Positions 46,401 through 58,400 of a DNA stretch of 64,000 bases are shown one piece after another; positions within the stretch are counted from its first letter, which is position 1, and every line of letters begins with the position of its first letter. The stretch covers positions 123,566,437 to 123,630,436 of the forward strand of contig NC_056525.1 in assembly GCF_019175285.1 (NCBI RefSeq). Direction: 5' to 3'. The notes under the pieces were generated by a model. That model was not told the DNA's origin. It saw only the letters and a program-made list of their open reading frames with translations, and searched no databases. A program made the position numbers and the translations under genes. The stretch comes from Sceloporus undulatus (taxonomy: Eukaryota; Chordata; Lepidosauria; Squamata; Phrynosomatidae).

Positions 46401-49400
46401 TTTACATGAGACCATTAGTTTTCCTGGATTACTGATTGCAAATTGAATTGTTTCAGTACTGAGTATCAGTTCTCTATGCACAGGGATCTGATATACATGG
46501 GCAGAAAATAGTAATGGGTGTAAAACAGTGAGTGGTCTTAGGCAACTCATTAAGTTGAGTGGGCCTAGGCAACTCACTACCTCACAGAGCTACTGAATGG
46601 ACAAATTCTGAGGTCAGTTCAATGAAGCCTTTTGCAACTTTGGATGTACAAAGTACTAAATATACATACAGGCTTACACCCAATGTTGAACATATAGACT
46701 TTTTGATTCCTATAGACCACTAGTAAAAGAAGGAGCAAGTAAGAAAGGTTTCACTCTGTTTTTCATCAGGCCTCTCCCTTTTGTTCTACAGTATAGGGGA
46801 TCTCTTCTGGTACAGATTTTCAGGGGCTATAGAGAAGACAGAGTATCAGCATAAACCACCTCCCTTTATATTTATTTGTTTGTTTCATTTATATGCTGCC
46901 TTTCTCCCCAGAGGGACCCAAGGCAGCTCACAGACAAAACATTTAAAATCTCAGTAGAAATCAAAACAATTAAAAGCATCTACACCCAATATAAAATCAC
47001 ATAGACGTATACAAACATTAAAAACATAACTAAAAACCCACCTACTCCATAAAAAAACACTCAGCTATGTGTTATACACCAAATGGCTGCCCGCATAAAA
47101 TGTTTTTACTTGCTGGCAAAAGGCAAAATAAATGTTTTATAAGGAAACAGTGCATGCAGAGGCTCCAAGCACCTTCCTTGCTTTTCTCTTCAGGACAGGA
47201 AAGGTTTGGGAAGCGGAGAAAGAGGAGGGATCAGGGCCTCCAAGTCTCACACCCTCTTGAAGAAGTCCCATGCCCTCTCCCGGTGGGTCCTTCCCAACAA
47301 TTTGAACACCACTGGTGTCACCTTCTACTGCTTCAAAGGTTCAGCTGCAAATATAGGTCCAAAACACACTGCAGGAATAATCCAGTTTGATACCATTTTA
47401 ATTGCCTTGGCTCAATGCTAGAAAATTCTGGAAACTGTAGTTTTGTGAGACATTTAGCCTTCTCTGGCAGAGAGCTCTGGTGCCACAATAAACTACAACT
47501 CCCAGGATTCCCTAGCATTGAGCCAGAGCAGTTAAGGCGGTCTCAAACTGGATTATTTTCTGCAGTGTGTTTTGGGCCATAATGGTAATGGTGATACTGA
47601 ATGTAATCCATAGAATTAAGTTCCCAACACTGGGCAACATCACAGTATGACAAACAACAACAACAACCAAAATGGAAAAAACCCAGACTCCAGAATGGGT
47701 ATGCAGTGGTCAATAGCTAGGTCATCAGAAGCTAGGGACAGAAGAAGCCAGAGGCATCCCACTTCAGTGGCGTTCTCCAATGAGTCTCCTTCACTCCACT
47801 AGGGATATGATGAATAGAAGACATGGTTATGAGGAATATAAAATCTGCCTCCCATATCCAGTACTGTGTCAATTGACCTCCAATGACAAGCTTTGTTTTA
47901 GACAGACATTGTGTTACAGCAGCATTAAGAAGAATTAGTACTCTCCACAATTAAATTATTTTCTGTCCCACAATGGAAATCCATCAGAGGGCCTGAACAG
48001 ACAGGTCAAAATAAAGCTGCTTTGGGTCACTTTGGAGGTTTGCTGTTTAAATGACATATCTTTAGAGGCCAGAAACTGTGCCAAACCTGCGCCCCAGTCC
48101 TTAGGACTGGAGTATGGCTTTGGTGCGGCTTCCGGCCTTTTAGGATGCATGCATCATTTAAACAGCATACCTCCAAAGTGACTCGAAGCAGCTTTATTTT
48201 GGCCTGTCTGTTCAGGCCCAGATATGTGCCTCAGCTGTCAGACTTCCCATGAAGCCCATATTAAGTCCACTTAGGGAAAAATCACATGCTATAGCAAATA
48301 AATGTCTTTTTCCACTGCAAGAAAGCTTCCAGAAAAATGTGATAACTTTAACCCAGATAAGAGATTTAGCACATTTTAGAAGTGCTTTCTCAAGGAGTGA
48401 AAGATGTCAATTTGTCAGATCAGGCAGTTTTGTTCACTTGTTTATCTTGCATTTAGTGTCCTTTGAGCCCTGGTAGCTCAGTGGTTAAATGCCTTTATTG
48501 CAGCCACTCACTCATAAACCACAAGGTTGTGAGTTTGATACCAGACAGGGGCTCCCGGGTTGATCCAGCTTGGCATCCTTCCGAGGTCGCTAAAATGAGT
48601 ACCCAGCTTTTTGCAGGCAATTAGCTTACACATTGTAAACCACTTAGGGAGCTGATAAGCAGCATAGAAATATATTTGGTACTGCAATTGCTTTGTTTTC
48701 TGATTGGTCACTGGAACATATACACAAACTCAGTTTTCAAATCTGGTTGCTCAAGTGTTCATCTCTGAGAAAATTCCACTGCAGAAGGGGAAATGGGTTT
48801 ATCCATGAATCTTAAAAGATGAAGTCAACATCTCCCCCGAACCAAAATAATAATACATATTACCTCTAACCCAAACAGGTTGATCAGTTCTTCTTGACTG
48901 ACTAAGGTAGTGGGAGAAGTCTTCATTCCAGAGAGAAGAAGATTGCAGGTTTCAATCCAATCCAGGCACTCTGTCTGTAAATGTAAAGGAAAAGCAGTCA
49001 GTCACTAAAAGGTAAAGAGGAGTTCAACTAGAGTATTGGATATGGTAAGTGTCAGTTTGGAATATTTAAACCAGAGCAAATTGATTCTGGTTACAGGAAG
49101 CTCAGAGGAGTCTGTTGCCTGATTTCAGTGATCAGAGTGACATAAATTACTGTCATCCATTCAAGGACACAACATTGAATTGTGTCGCATTCAGCCACAG
49201 ACAGGGACAAAGGTGTCCTGCATTCAGCTTTCTTTACTAATACCATCAACACTGTGAAGCCTTAAGAAACTTGCTAGTGAATAAGGACAATTCATCTCCA
49301 GGAAAGAAACTTCTATTAAAAGTAATTAGGATTTGAAAAGAAAAGAGGGAAATGACTATAAACATAATTACAGTTGCAGGAGAGACTTTGCAATTTAAAG

Positions 49401-52400
49401 TCTAAGAATTTGCCTGAGGAAAGTGAAGAAGCTATTTTAAAATGCAAGGCTTTGATATTTTTAAAATAAGAGGACTGAGTCTAAGTGGTTAACTTAATAG
49501 GTGGTATGAGAACCAAAGACTGTTTATCTGTTTCACAGACAAAACGTCATTATCACATCTTGGGAGCTGAAGAGGAAATGAGATTTGATTCTGGGTGAAA
49601 GAGAATAAATGCAGATGTATCTGGTTGAGAAAAAGAAACTAAAGTGACATTGTATGGTCAAGAGAAGTAATTACATTGGGAAAGAAACTACCTTTTAAAA
49701 CAGTCTGAAAGGTATGAAAAATGGCTTCAGAGAGGAGATCAAAAACTGGACAACCTCCATTTACTCAGGGACCAAGAACAAGTTCAGTAGATCAACCAAT
49801 TAAGATGAAGGAAAGGCATCGATTTTAGAGGAAATTAGATGAAAGCAAATGAAAGAGAAGATGAATAAAATGAGAGGAGAGATGAGTCAGAGGAATAGTG
49901 ATTAGAGAAGAGAATTTAAGAAAGACTTGAAAGACAAAATAAGAGAATGTCTGAAACTGGAACTGAAGGATATAAAAAATCTTTAGCCCAAATTTCAATG
50001 GATATGCAAAAGATGGATGAAAAGCTGACTTTCTTTGAAGACAGGACCATGAAATTAGAAGAATTTATTGAAACAATGACCTGTTTGCGAGTGGCAAAAG
50101 GAGGGGGGCAAAATGAGGCACACTGGCATTCAAGCCAATGGGGCTTGAATATAAGTGATTTTCTATTTTTGCACTGGGGGTCTGGAACGGATCCCCCATG
50201 AAAACTGAGGGGCAACTGTAATTTAATTAAGGGGAAAAACTACAGTCAACACTCTGTATCCATGGATTCTGCATTCATGGATGATTCAGTCATTCATAGC
50301 TTGAAAATAGTCCTACAGATATATACATATTCCCAAAAGCAAGCCTTGATTTTGCCATTTTATGTAAGGGACAGCATTTTATTACACCATTGTATTTAAT
50401 GGGACTTGAGCATCCACGGATTTTGGTATCTGTAGGGGATCCTGGAATCAAACCCTAGCAGATACCAGAGGCCCATTGTATTGTTTCATATAAACAAAAT
50501 AGGAGAAATGTTGTGCAGTTTATGAAGAATAAGAGTAATGTTGTAGTTTTTAGGATTTGAAATGTAAGTATTATTAAGTAGAAGTGTGGTGTTAGAGTAG
50601 TTATTATTAATAAAAGCATGTAGTTTAGAAGGAGTAAGATTAAGATATAATTATAATCACAAACCAGAAAGTTCAAAGACACATGTGTTCCCTTATACAT
50701 TTATATCCTTTTATGCTTTGTTAGGTTAAAAATGTCTGCTGTATGTGAATTTAAAAATATTCTTTAAAAAAGGATCTTAAGGCATCATAAATACTAAAAG
50801 GTTTGACAAGGCATAAGCTTCCATTAACTGTAGCCCACTTTGCCTAATGCATCTGATGAGGTAGACTGTAGTTCATGAACGCTAATACCAAAGAAAACTT
50901 AAGTCTAAGATGCCAAAAACACATTTGTTGTTAAAATGGATAGTGTATGTCATCTTGAGAAATGGTAAATAATTTTTTCTAGTGTCTTAGAATCATAGAA
51001 TCATAGAATCATAGAGTTGGAAGAGACCACAGGGGCCATCCAGTCCAACCCCCTGCCATGCAGGAAATCACAATCAAAGCATCCCCGACAGATGGCCATC
51101 CAGCCTCTGGCACTTTTCAAATGATTCAATAAGTGCTAAATATCATTTTTAAATTAATACCTGTACATATAACAGCTTTTTGTTATTATCTTTCAATTAA
51201 GATGTAAAATTTCTCTTTTAGAAAGGTTTTTTTTTTAAGGAAAGGTCCATTACTGGTAGTTCTTACTTTGATCTTCTCCAACTGTTGCAGCTCCTGGTCT
51301 GCATCTGGTTCAAAAGCGGCCCTTTTCTTGCGTGTTATTGAAGCAACCATCTCTTTGCAACAGCTGAGGAAACAGATAATGCCAATCAACCTATAACAAT
51401 GTGTCAAGTCACAATATTCCTACATTAAATCTCTTCTGGTTCTATCTGCCATATTCACCTGATACAACTGCAATTGCAAAATGCAAGAGAACTACAGGTC
51501 AGCAAAGCTGTACTTTCTGCAAACCAAGGTAATTTTTGTTTTTTTCCAAGCTCACCTCTATGGTGAGTTTACTAAGTACCTGCGGACAAGCCTTTTTAAT
51601 TTCATTTCATTGCCCACATTGGAAATTGGGGTGACACGAACTGCATAAAGATTACTGACATAATATATGTGTTGAATTTTTGTGGTGCAATATAAACTGA
51701 TTATTTTCTACTAATAACAATCCTTCTGTCTAAGGTAAAAGATCCTTCCTTTTGTAAACAAGTCTTTGTTGAAAATAGGCATTATTCTAGTGAACAAGCA
51801 TATTTCTCATTTGATTTTGTCAGCATTCCCACAATTTATTTCGATTTGTTCAATACTTGCTGCCTCACAATGACACAACTGCATGGAAAAGGCCTGGGTC
51901 AGGGCTAGTCTCAGAAAACTAGTACAATTTCTACAAACTGCAAACCAGAAACACTAGGCTATCAAGCCAAAGCCAAGCCAATCAAATACTTGGGTGATGG
52001 AACAAAGTAGTATCAGCCAAGGCTGTGCCTCCTGTGCACTTCACTTAGTAAGCCCTAAGCAATTTATCTGACTTACCTAAGCAGTTATAGTCCACCAAAG
52101 GCAGCATCTGCTGAGGCAAAAACATAGATCTCAGCAAAAATGTGCAAGCAGCCACCCTGCAAATTCTTTCCACAGAAGGATTATCCCTGATTGTTGTAGT
52201 GGTAGCTGTCCTGCTAAGACCAGTGAACCTGTATGAGGAGTCTTTTGCCAAGGACTGGTAGGACACGATGATACCTTCCCACAGCCAGTGAGAAATAGAA
52301 GAGATGACAACATTTTATTCTCAAAACTGTTATGGGTGAGGAAGAAGTAAGTTCTCTATTCTCCTAACAGAAGCTGCTCTATTCATAGGGAAACAGAATA

Positions 52401-55400
52401 CCATCCTAACTTCCAACTTGTGTGAGCAAATTATCTTGCAGATGCATCAATTCAGAACAGAATGAGGTCAACAGAATTTTTCAGGATCTGTCGAAGATTG
52501 AATTAATTTAGGATACAAAGGAAAAATAACCTTACCCTGGTGAAAAATGTACAATTGGAGATGAGAGAATTCCCACTTTGAAATTTACGCAGCAGCCACC
52601 ACAAAGGCACTTATGCCCCACTCAAGAGAACATATGGGAAAAGGTTCAAAGGACAAAGGACAGATAAATATATACATAAATAAAAATCATTTTTAAAATA
52701 GAAGAAAGAAACCTGTTGTGTTTCACAGAAACTCTGCAATTCCAGCACTAGGGTGTACTAGGCTAGGAAAACAAAGTTGTCTCCCCCTCCCCCTGAGAAG
52801 ATCAGTTTGATAGGATATTGCTTGCAGCCTGGAAGGAAGTACCCTGATAGTTATAGACTGTAGGTATAGCATATCTTGATTTCAGTAAGGTCTTTGACAT
52901 GGTCCCCCCAAACAAGCTAGTAAAATGTGGGCTAGACAATGCAACTGCTAGGTGGATTAGTAATTGGTTGACAAACCAAACCCAAAGGGTGCTCAGTAAT
53001 GGCTCTTCTTCATCTTGGAGAGAAGGGACCAGTGGGGCCCCATGGGGTTCTGTCCTGGACCCAGTGCTGTTCAACATCTTTATCAACAACTTGGACCAAA
53101 GAGTAGAGAGCATGCTTATCAAATTTGCAGGTGACAGCAAATTAGGAGGAGGAGCTAATACCCCAGAGGAGAGCATCAAAATGCATACATATAGGATGGA
53201 GAATTCATGGCTTAACAAGACTACATGTGAAAGGGATCTAGGAGTCCTAGTAGACCAAAAGTTGAACATGAGTTAACAGTGTGATGTGGAAGCTAAAAAG
53301 GATCATGCGATTCTAGGCTGTATCAGTAAAAGTATAGTGTCTAGATCAAAGAAAGTAATAGGCCACTGTATTCTGCTTTGGTCAAGCCTCACCTGTAACG
53401 CTGTGTCCTGTTCTGGGCACCACAATTCAAAAAGAATGTTGAGAAGTGAGCATGTTCAAAGGAGGCCAACTAAAATGGTGAAGGGTCTGGAAACCATGCC
53501 CTATGAAGAACAACTCATAGCGATTGAGAAGCTGGAGCATGTCCAGAGGAGGACGACCAAAATGGTGAAAGATATGGAAACCATGCCCTTTGAGGAATGG
53601 CTTAGGGATCTGGGTAAGATAGCCCTGTTTATGTATTTGAAAGGGTGCCATATTGAGGCCAAAGCAAGCTTGTTTTCTGCTGCTCCAGAGAATAGGGCCC
53701 AGAAACAATGCGTAGAAGTTACAGAAAAAAGAGATTCCACCAAAACATTAGGAGGAACTTCCTGACAGTAAGAGCTATTTGACAGTGCAACACACATCCT
53801 TGGAGGGTAGTGGAGTCTCCTCCTTTGGAGGTCTTTAAACAAAGGCTTGATGGCCACTTGTCGGGGTGCTTTGATTGAGAGTTTCTGCACGGCAGGGGGT
53901 TGGACTGGATGGTGCTTGTGGTCTCTTCCAGCTCTATGATTCTATGATTCCTCAAGAGGATTTAGGGAGGGAAACTTCACATAGCATATTTGAAATGTTT
54001 CGCTACATTACTGTGTTGTGATCCTTGTAAGCTTATCAAGCTTATGATCTCCATTTTGCAGATAGAAGGCTGAAGAGAAATGAGTGTTGCTTGCCTCACA
54101 TCAGCTGGTAACATCACAGAAAATTCACCAATGGAATGTCATAATAGAAATGGGACTGGAAGATGCCAGCCACAGATGCTGGCGAAACGTCAGGAAGAAA
54201 CTCTTCTAGAACATGGCCACATAGCCCAAAAAACCCACAAAAAACTAAACATGGTTTCTCTTATCTACATCAGCCACTTGTGGAGATGATGAATTAAAAT
54301 AAAGAAGGCGAGAAAAGGGCATCCAGTCCTGACAAAGTTTACATAAGAGATTGTATAGAATTCATCCTCTAGCAGCCCTGTGAGATAGATACTATCACTG
54401 CTCTCACATACTATACACTTTCCAAAGGTATAGCCGTATTAGTCTGTGGTAGCACAAACAAGAAAGAGTCTTGTGAAGCCTTTAGAACTACTGTGTACTC
54501 AGTTGGCCCTCAACTTTCATGGGGGTGGGGGCAAAGCCCCCCACCCCACCCCTGCAAGTAGAAAAACTGCAAATATAGGCACACTGTTTTTTTTAATCTA
54601 AGAGAATGTTTTTCTAGGTAGCTGTAGGTCCTGCAGCCTGACTCTCTGGTCAGCTTCCACCATAGTCAACCATAGTGTCATGGTGGAGGACCTACAGATG
54701 TCTAGACAGTAATCAGCCAATAATCAAACTTGTGAATGTTTAATCTGCAAATGTGGAGACAACTATTATAGCATGAGCATTTGTGGGCTATAGCCCATTT
54801 CATCCATTCATTTATTTAATAAATTACAGTTTGTAAAATCTTACACTCTTTTCAATGTGTCAATTAAGGTTTCAGAGCAGGGACTCTATTGTATTTACTA
54901 CAGTGGACCCTTGTTATACACTGGGGTTTGGTTCCAAGATCCCCCATGTATAACAAAATCTGTGGATGCTCAAGTCCCATTAAATATAATGACATAGCAA
55001 AATGGTGTCCCTTATAAAAAATGGAAAATCAAGGTTTGATATTTGAAATTTATACTTTTTTTTGAATATTTTCAAACCGTGGATGCTTAAATGTGTAAAA
55101 AAATCCATGTATAAGAAGGGCCAACGGTATATGCGAAGCTAAGACCTAGATATCACAAAATGTAGCAAATCAAACGACTTCTCATTGTTACCCAAGGCCA
55201 TAGTTACATGGTTATTTCATCATAGGCTTTTCCCAAGCCTGATTAGATGATCTTGGCCTAAATTCTATTGTTAGTCCCTACCATAGTAAACCCATTAAAT
55301 CAACTGAATTTAATCAAATGTTGATTCAGTGGCTCTGTTGTAGTTGGGACTAACCAAAAGGATTCTAGATCTTGTAAGGCAAATGAAGTTCAGAAAAATC

Positions 55401-58400
55401 AGCAGTACCTGACTATATAACAGGAAAATTTGCTCAACTTTGCAGCCAGACTCTTAGCTTCTACTTCCAAATTGAAAAGGTTCAGCATCTTCTGTTCTGC
55501 CTGCCTTGCAATTTCTGCTTCAGTCAAGGGGAGAGTATTGTGAGAAATGAACTCTGGCACCATGTGAATCAGCAGGCTCACCATCCACTTGCTCAGAACA
55601 TTGTGGAAGTCAGTTGTCTGCAGAAAACATAAAGAAGGGAAATTCAAGATCTCTCAAGAGACAACATGACTCTTCTTAAAACAGTGGCCTTCAACTTCAC
55701 ATCTAGCCCCTGATCTTTCCAACCTGCAATTAAATAAAATGTATTAATATTGTAGATTTTTAAACCTTGTTTAGATAACTACTGTATCCAATTCTGTCCT
55801 CCATGTATTCCCCACTCTCTTTTCCCTTCTCCTTTCCCCCTCACATGTCCAAAAACCTGCTGTGGCACCCACACTGTAGCCTGTCTTAGATTTGGTTATA
55901 TTTACTTGTGGATCATAACATAGCAATTGGATCAAGCATTAAAACTGTTGACAGTATAAAGTCTTCTTCAAGAAATAGACATGACACTCAGCTTTAGCAC
56001 ATGTAAACCCAAACAGCATATTTCCCCTTTAATTTTGGTACAAGCCCACACAGATAGAAAGACATGACAGGCTTTTGGTCACTGGAAACTTGGGTAAGAG
56101 CTCCATGAAATGGCCAACTAAAGCAACAGGCAGAGAGTCAGGCATGCACTTGAGCACAGAGATGGCACTGGAATGTGAAAAAGCAAACATTAACATGAGC
56201 AAGGTATTAAGTGGGGCGGGGGGTTGAAAACATCAGTCAGAAATGTTTCTCCTTTTTTCCCCCAGCCCCATTCTCAGGTAGTGTGAACATTTTGTGGTTC
56301 CTTTTTGGGGTGAGAGAACAGAAGAGAGTCTACGCCTGGAATTCTTTTGAGACACTACACTATCATAAAAATCAATACACAAGTAATTCTCAGGGGTTGC
56401 TTAAATGCCATCCCAATGCAGCCAATAATTTTGCTGGCACATAGACAACTTTCTCTCACACTCATCTTTGCTCAGGAGGGTAGAGAACTAACTGACTGCT
56501 CAGTGTGCGAGCTCAAAGCCATGGTGTCCACTGCACGCTCTGTAACACAGCTGTGGGGTCCAGCATATTACGCTGGTGTATATTTCCGCTATGCTAAAAG
56601 TGTATAGGATCTTGGCCTAAGACTTGCTGTAGGACAGTATGTCTGTGCTTACTCTGAAGGTGGCTATGTAGCATTATTTAAAGTAGCACTTTGTGGGGAT
56701 TGCTGCCCAAAGCTTGCAAAAAGCTATTTTTGGACTAAAACTGCCAGACTCCCCAGCCAGCATGGCCACCATATTAGCTAAGAGATTTGGGGAGTTGTCC
56801 AGAAAGAAACACATTTCTAAACTTTGATTCTGCCTGGAATCAACTGTACAACCAGTTTAAGGAATTTAAAAAAAAAAAATCAAAGGAAGATGCTGCTGCC
56901 ACTTTCAATAAACCTTTTTTGTATCCAAAAGAGGGTGGTACAGGTTTGTTCTCTGCTGCCCAGAAGGTAGGGCTGGGTCTAATGGTTTTAGGTTAAAGGA
57001 GGGTAGATAATGATTTAGCATCAGAAAGAACTTCCTGGCAGTAAGAGTGGCTAGACAGTGGAGCCAATTACCTAGAGAAGTGGTGGAGTCTCTTTTCTTT
57101 GGATGTCTAGCTGAATTTCATGCACTGAGCAGGGAGTTGGACTCAATGGCCTACGAGGTCCTATGATTCTATGATTTCACAAAAACAATTAAACAGAAAA
57201 TGATTTTTCCCAGGATAGTAAAAGGAAATAGATTCTTATTCCCACTACTATCCTGGAAAAAACTATTTTCTCCCTGTTTGCCACTGTATCTGAAAAATTA
57301 ACCTCTCTATTTTTTTCTTGGTTTTAATTCTAACCCTCCCGCTGCCCATTATTTTTAGATTTTCTTTTGAAAGGAAAATATAGGAGAGTGACATTGTTAA
57401 ACAGTACTGATTGCTAGGCAGATAAACCATTAATTGTGCCTCCCAGATCAGCCTTACCAGTCCTTCCTGAACTGCAACATACTAGCCTTGCCAATCAGCT
57501 TTCAGTAAGGTAGGATATGTCTACCCTATAGCCATGTTAGCTGTGACCAGATCATTTCAGTCTTTCCCAATACAGGGAAAAGGAAACAACAGAACACCTA
57601 AAAAGATGTTAAAGACTGAAGTACTGCCTCCAATTTTAATTAAGCAGCAAGCTTGCCCTCCTAACGGAACATGTGGAATATGGGCATACATACTTCTTGT
57701 GTGAGCTGAACAATTTCTTTTTCAGAACCACTAGTTGTTGTCAGGATCCACTGTTGAATCTTTTTGAACAATTCTTCTGGTGGTACCCTTAAGTCAACAA
57801 ATCAAAGTCAACAAATGAAAGTCAACAAATCAAAGCCAAGCCCTGTGTTTTTACATCAATGACTCCTACTTTCTAAAACGGGAGTAGGGAAACTCCAACC
57901 CCAGTTTTACAGAGCCCAAACCCTTCAGGGAACCCCAAAGTTCCTGGGCCTCATCAATTAAAAAAAAAAAAGCAAAAAATAATCCCCAAATTAACCAAAC
58001 CACAACAAAACTGCTAAAAAATATGACCCTACAGTGGTCATATTTGATCCTTACATTCCCACAAACCACCTGAATATACAGTAATAGTCAATTTGGGGGA
58101 CAAAAGCAAAACTGAAAGTGAAACCAGGTGACTTATAGAATGTCCCATACACATCACTATGCCCCAATGGGGAGGAATAGAGTTGAAAAAATGGCTGTCC
58201 ACATCATAGCTGCCCATCTCTGTTATAAAATTATGACTGAAATGGGCTGAAAGAATCCACAGATTCTGGCCAGCGTAAACAGTTCCTCACACTGCCTAAG
58301 CGACAGACCTATACGAATACTCTTAAGAATACTCTACGACACAAACTAGATGTTAAACCCATATCCAGTTTTGTTTCTTCCCCTCAGGGTCTGTATTCAA

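Noticed and set aside
48464-48680. Possible tRNA gene (A- and B-box-like)
   Set aside because: No cloverleaf. The body is that of a squamate SINE.
50988-51020. Short direct repeats (AGAATCAT) as a CRISPR-like array
   Set aside because: This is the terminal microsatellite of CR1; there are no spacers and the DNA is from a vertebrate.
53427-53890. Minus-strand frames opposite the CR1 copy
   Set aside because: Shadows of the CR1 plus-strand coding sequence.
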